Shown: positions 35,685 to 36,607 of the stretch, piece by piece
How the letters are laid out: every line of letters begins with the position of its first letter
Position numbering within the stretch: position 1 is the stretch's first letter
DNA from: Deltaproteobacteria bacterium
GTDB lineage: Bacteria > Desulfobacterota > Binatia > UBA12015
DNA length: 36,607 nucleotides
Reading direction: 5' to 3'
NCBI GenBank assembly: GCA_029262355.1
Contig: JAJCZO010000026.1
Coordinates: forward strand, 1 to 36,607
Translations under genes and position numbers: made by a program
The notes under the pieces: model-generated
The model's database searches: none
Seen by the model: the letters and a program-made list of their open reading frames with translations, nothing else
What the model was told of the DNA's origin: nothing

Positions 35685-36607
35685 CCGAGCGCGCGAAGGC
35701 GCGCGACGTGGTCCGGCTCGGGCTCGCTCTCCACCCCCCGGGGCGCCTTTACATTCGAAAGGTACTCCGCCGTCGAGTTGCCCACGGGACTCGCCGATTC
35801 GACCTCGACCGCGTCGCTCCCAGGGGTCCAGTCATAACGGGTCACGGACGCGCCGCTCAGGTCCCCAACATCGGCGGCATTCAGCGTCGGAAACTGGATC
35901 CGCGTGATGCCCGTAGCGTCGTACACGCCGGTCTCTAGACCGAGATCGCAATAGAGTTCGCGCTCGGGCAGCGGCTGTGGCTCGCGCAGGTACGGGCCCA
36001 GTGGGATGCCGACCGCGTCATCGGGTACCGGGATCCCCGCGAGTTCGAGCAGGGTGGGCAACACGTCGACGTGACTCACGGGATCCGCTCGCCGGCCGGG
36101 CGTGAGTCCGGGTGCCCGCAAAATGAACGGGATGCGCGCGAGATCCGGCATGCTCGTGTGCCCGTGGGCAAACCAGTGGCCTTCTTCGCCCATGCTCTCG
36201 CCGTGATCCGACGTAAACAAGACCACGTGGTCCGCGCTCTCGCGATGCTTCTCGAAGGCGCGCAGGAGCATTCCCATCCAGCGATCCATGTAGAGGATCT
36301 CACCGACGTAGAGAGTCTCGTACTCACTCGGACGATCGCGTCCGGGAATCGCCTGATAGGCCGGCAGCCCCTGGAAACCGCTTTGCGTCTCGTTCACCGG
36401 CAGTCGGGGCTCGCCCTCGTCGCCCGGCACGGACAGCCCCCGCACGACACGCTCGGGAGGCGTGTAGGGGCCGTGTGGGTCCTGGTAGTGCACGAGAAGA
36501 AAGACGGGTTGGTCACCTGTCCGTTCCAACCACGAGATGGCGCTCCGCGTCGTCTGCGGCGCATCGCGTTCGAAGAACAGCGGCCGGTTCCTTTCGCGCT
36601 TCGGAAG
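35654..36607 (-). CDS. Sulfatase family protein, C-terminal part only
   Basis: The frame is open to the window edge, so the N-terminus is missing. 317 residues are visible. VFLLVHYQDPHGPYTPP and VVLFTSDHGESMGEEGHW supply the later metal ligands of the alkaline phosphatase/sulfatase fold. SHVDVLPTLLELAGI is also standard. The motif CxPxR with the formylglycine residue lies outside the window, so a true sulfatase cannot be told from a phosphoglycerol transferase or phosphodiesterase relative. It is convergent with the TMTC-like gene. Confidence 0.85.
   Translation of the reverse strand, partial: LPKRERNRPLFFERDAPQTTRSAISWLERTGDQPVFLLVHYQDPHGPYTPPERVVRGLSVPGDEGEPRLPVNETQSGFQGLPAYQAIPGRDRPSEYETLYVGEILYMDRWMGMLLRAFEKHRESADHVVLFTSDHGESMGEEGHWFAHGHTSMPDLARIPFILRAPGLTPGRRADPVSHVDVLPTLLELAGIPVPDDAVGIPLGPYLREPQPLPERELYCDLGLETGVYDATGITRIQFPTLNAADVGDLSGASVTRYDWTPGSDAVEVESASPVGNSTAEYLSNVKAPRGVESEPEPDHVARLRALGYIEPEDSED

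Noticed and set aside
33089-35938. Long 949-residue open frame on the plus strand
   Set aside because: It runs in another frame through the aldo/keto reductase and TMTC-like genes, is Arg/Pro/Ser-rich and has no family features. It is a GC-driven shadow.

Overview
The window is a gene-dense, strongly GC-rich and GC3-biased stretch of bacterial chromosome. No rRNA, tRNA, CRISPR array, insertion sequence or phage gene was recognised, and no gap without a gene exceeds about 300 bases. Several traits suggest a Gram-negative, deltaproteobacteria-like lineage (Myxococcota, Desulfobacterota or Binatota type). These are outer-membrane barrels, lipoprotein and Tat signals, a secreted protein with CDDGN cysteine repeats and a Pro/Thr linker, many acyl-CoA and SDR enzymes, and an apparent selenoprotein. 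The phylum is inferred from gene content and was not tested.

Layout. 1-3440 (+): the 3' end of an outer-membrane barrel gene, then an FMN-binding protein, a four-helix membrane protein, the flavin transferase ApbE and a TPR protein. The first four overlap and look like one covalent-flavin electron-transfer cassette. 3407-6439 (-): a type B carboxylesterase lipoprotein and a DUF6607-like lipoprotein. 6537-9718 (+): an overlapping operon of a membrane-anchored unknown, an HTTM protein, an SDR and a methyltransferase. 9706-11967 (-): a 753-residue secreted modular surface protein. 12165-13343 (-): a thiolase. 13628-14206 (-): a peroxiredoxin-like gene with an in-frame TGA at the first position of its CxxC motif, followed at the right distance by a SECIS-like hairpin. 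14288-16239 (-): a two-subunit sodium/solute symporter. 16422-17774 (+): a cyclopropane-fatty-acid synthase. 17898-19380 (-): a zinc-ribbon protein and an amidohydrolase.

19412-26680 holds the most unusual set. A LuxI/FeeM-like acyltransferase, an MMPL/RND exporter, a soluble GAF histidine kinase and an outer-membrane barrel lie in series on the minus strand. A LolA-like periplasmic carrier is divergent from them. I read this as a system for making, exporting and possibly sensing an acylated molecule.

26706-32377 (-): a tight catabolic-type operon (SDR, D-aminoacylase-like amidohydrolase, TetR, two NTF2-like proteins, crotonase) preceded by a second TetR regulator. 32658-33695 (+): a Tat-exported aldo/keto reductase. 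33906-35684 (+): a TMTC-like membrane protein with TPRs. 35654-36607 (-): the C-terminal part of a sulfatase, truncated by the window edge.
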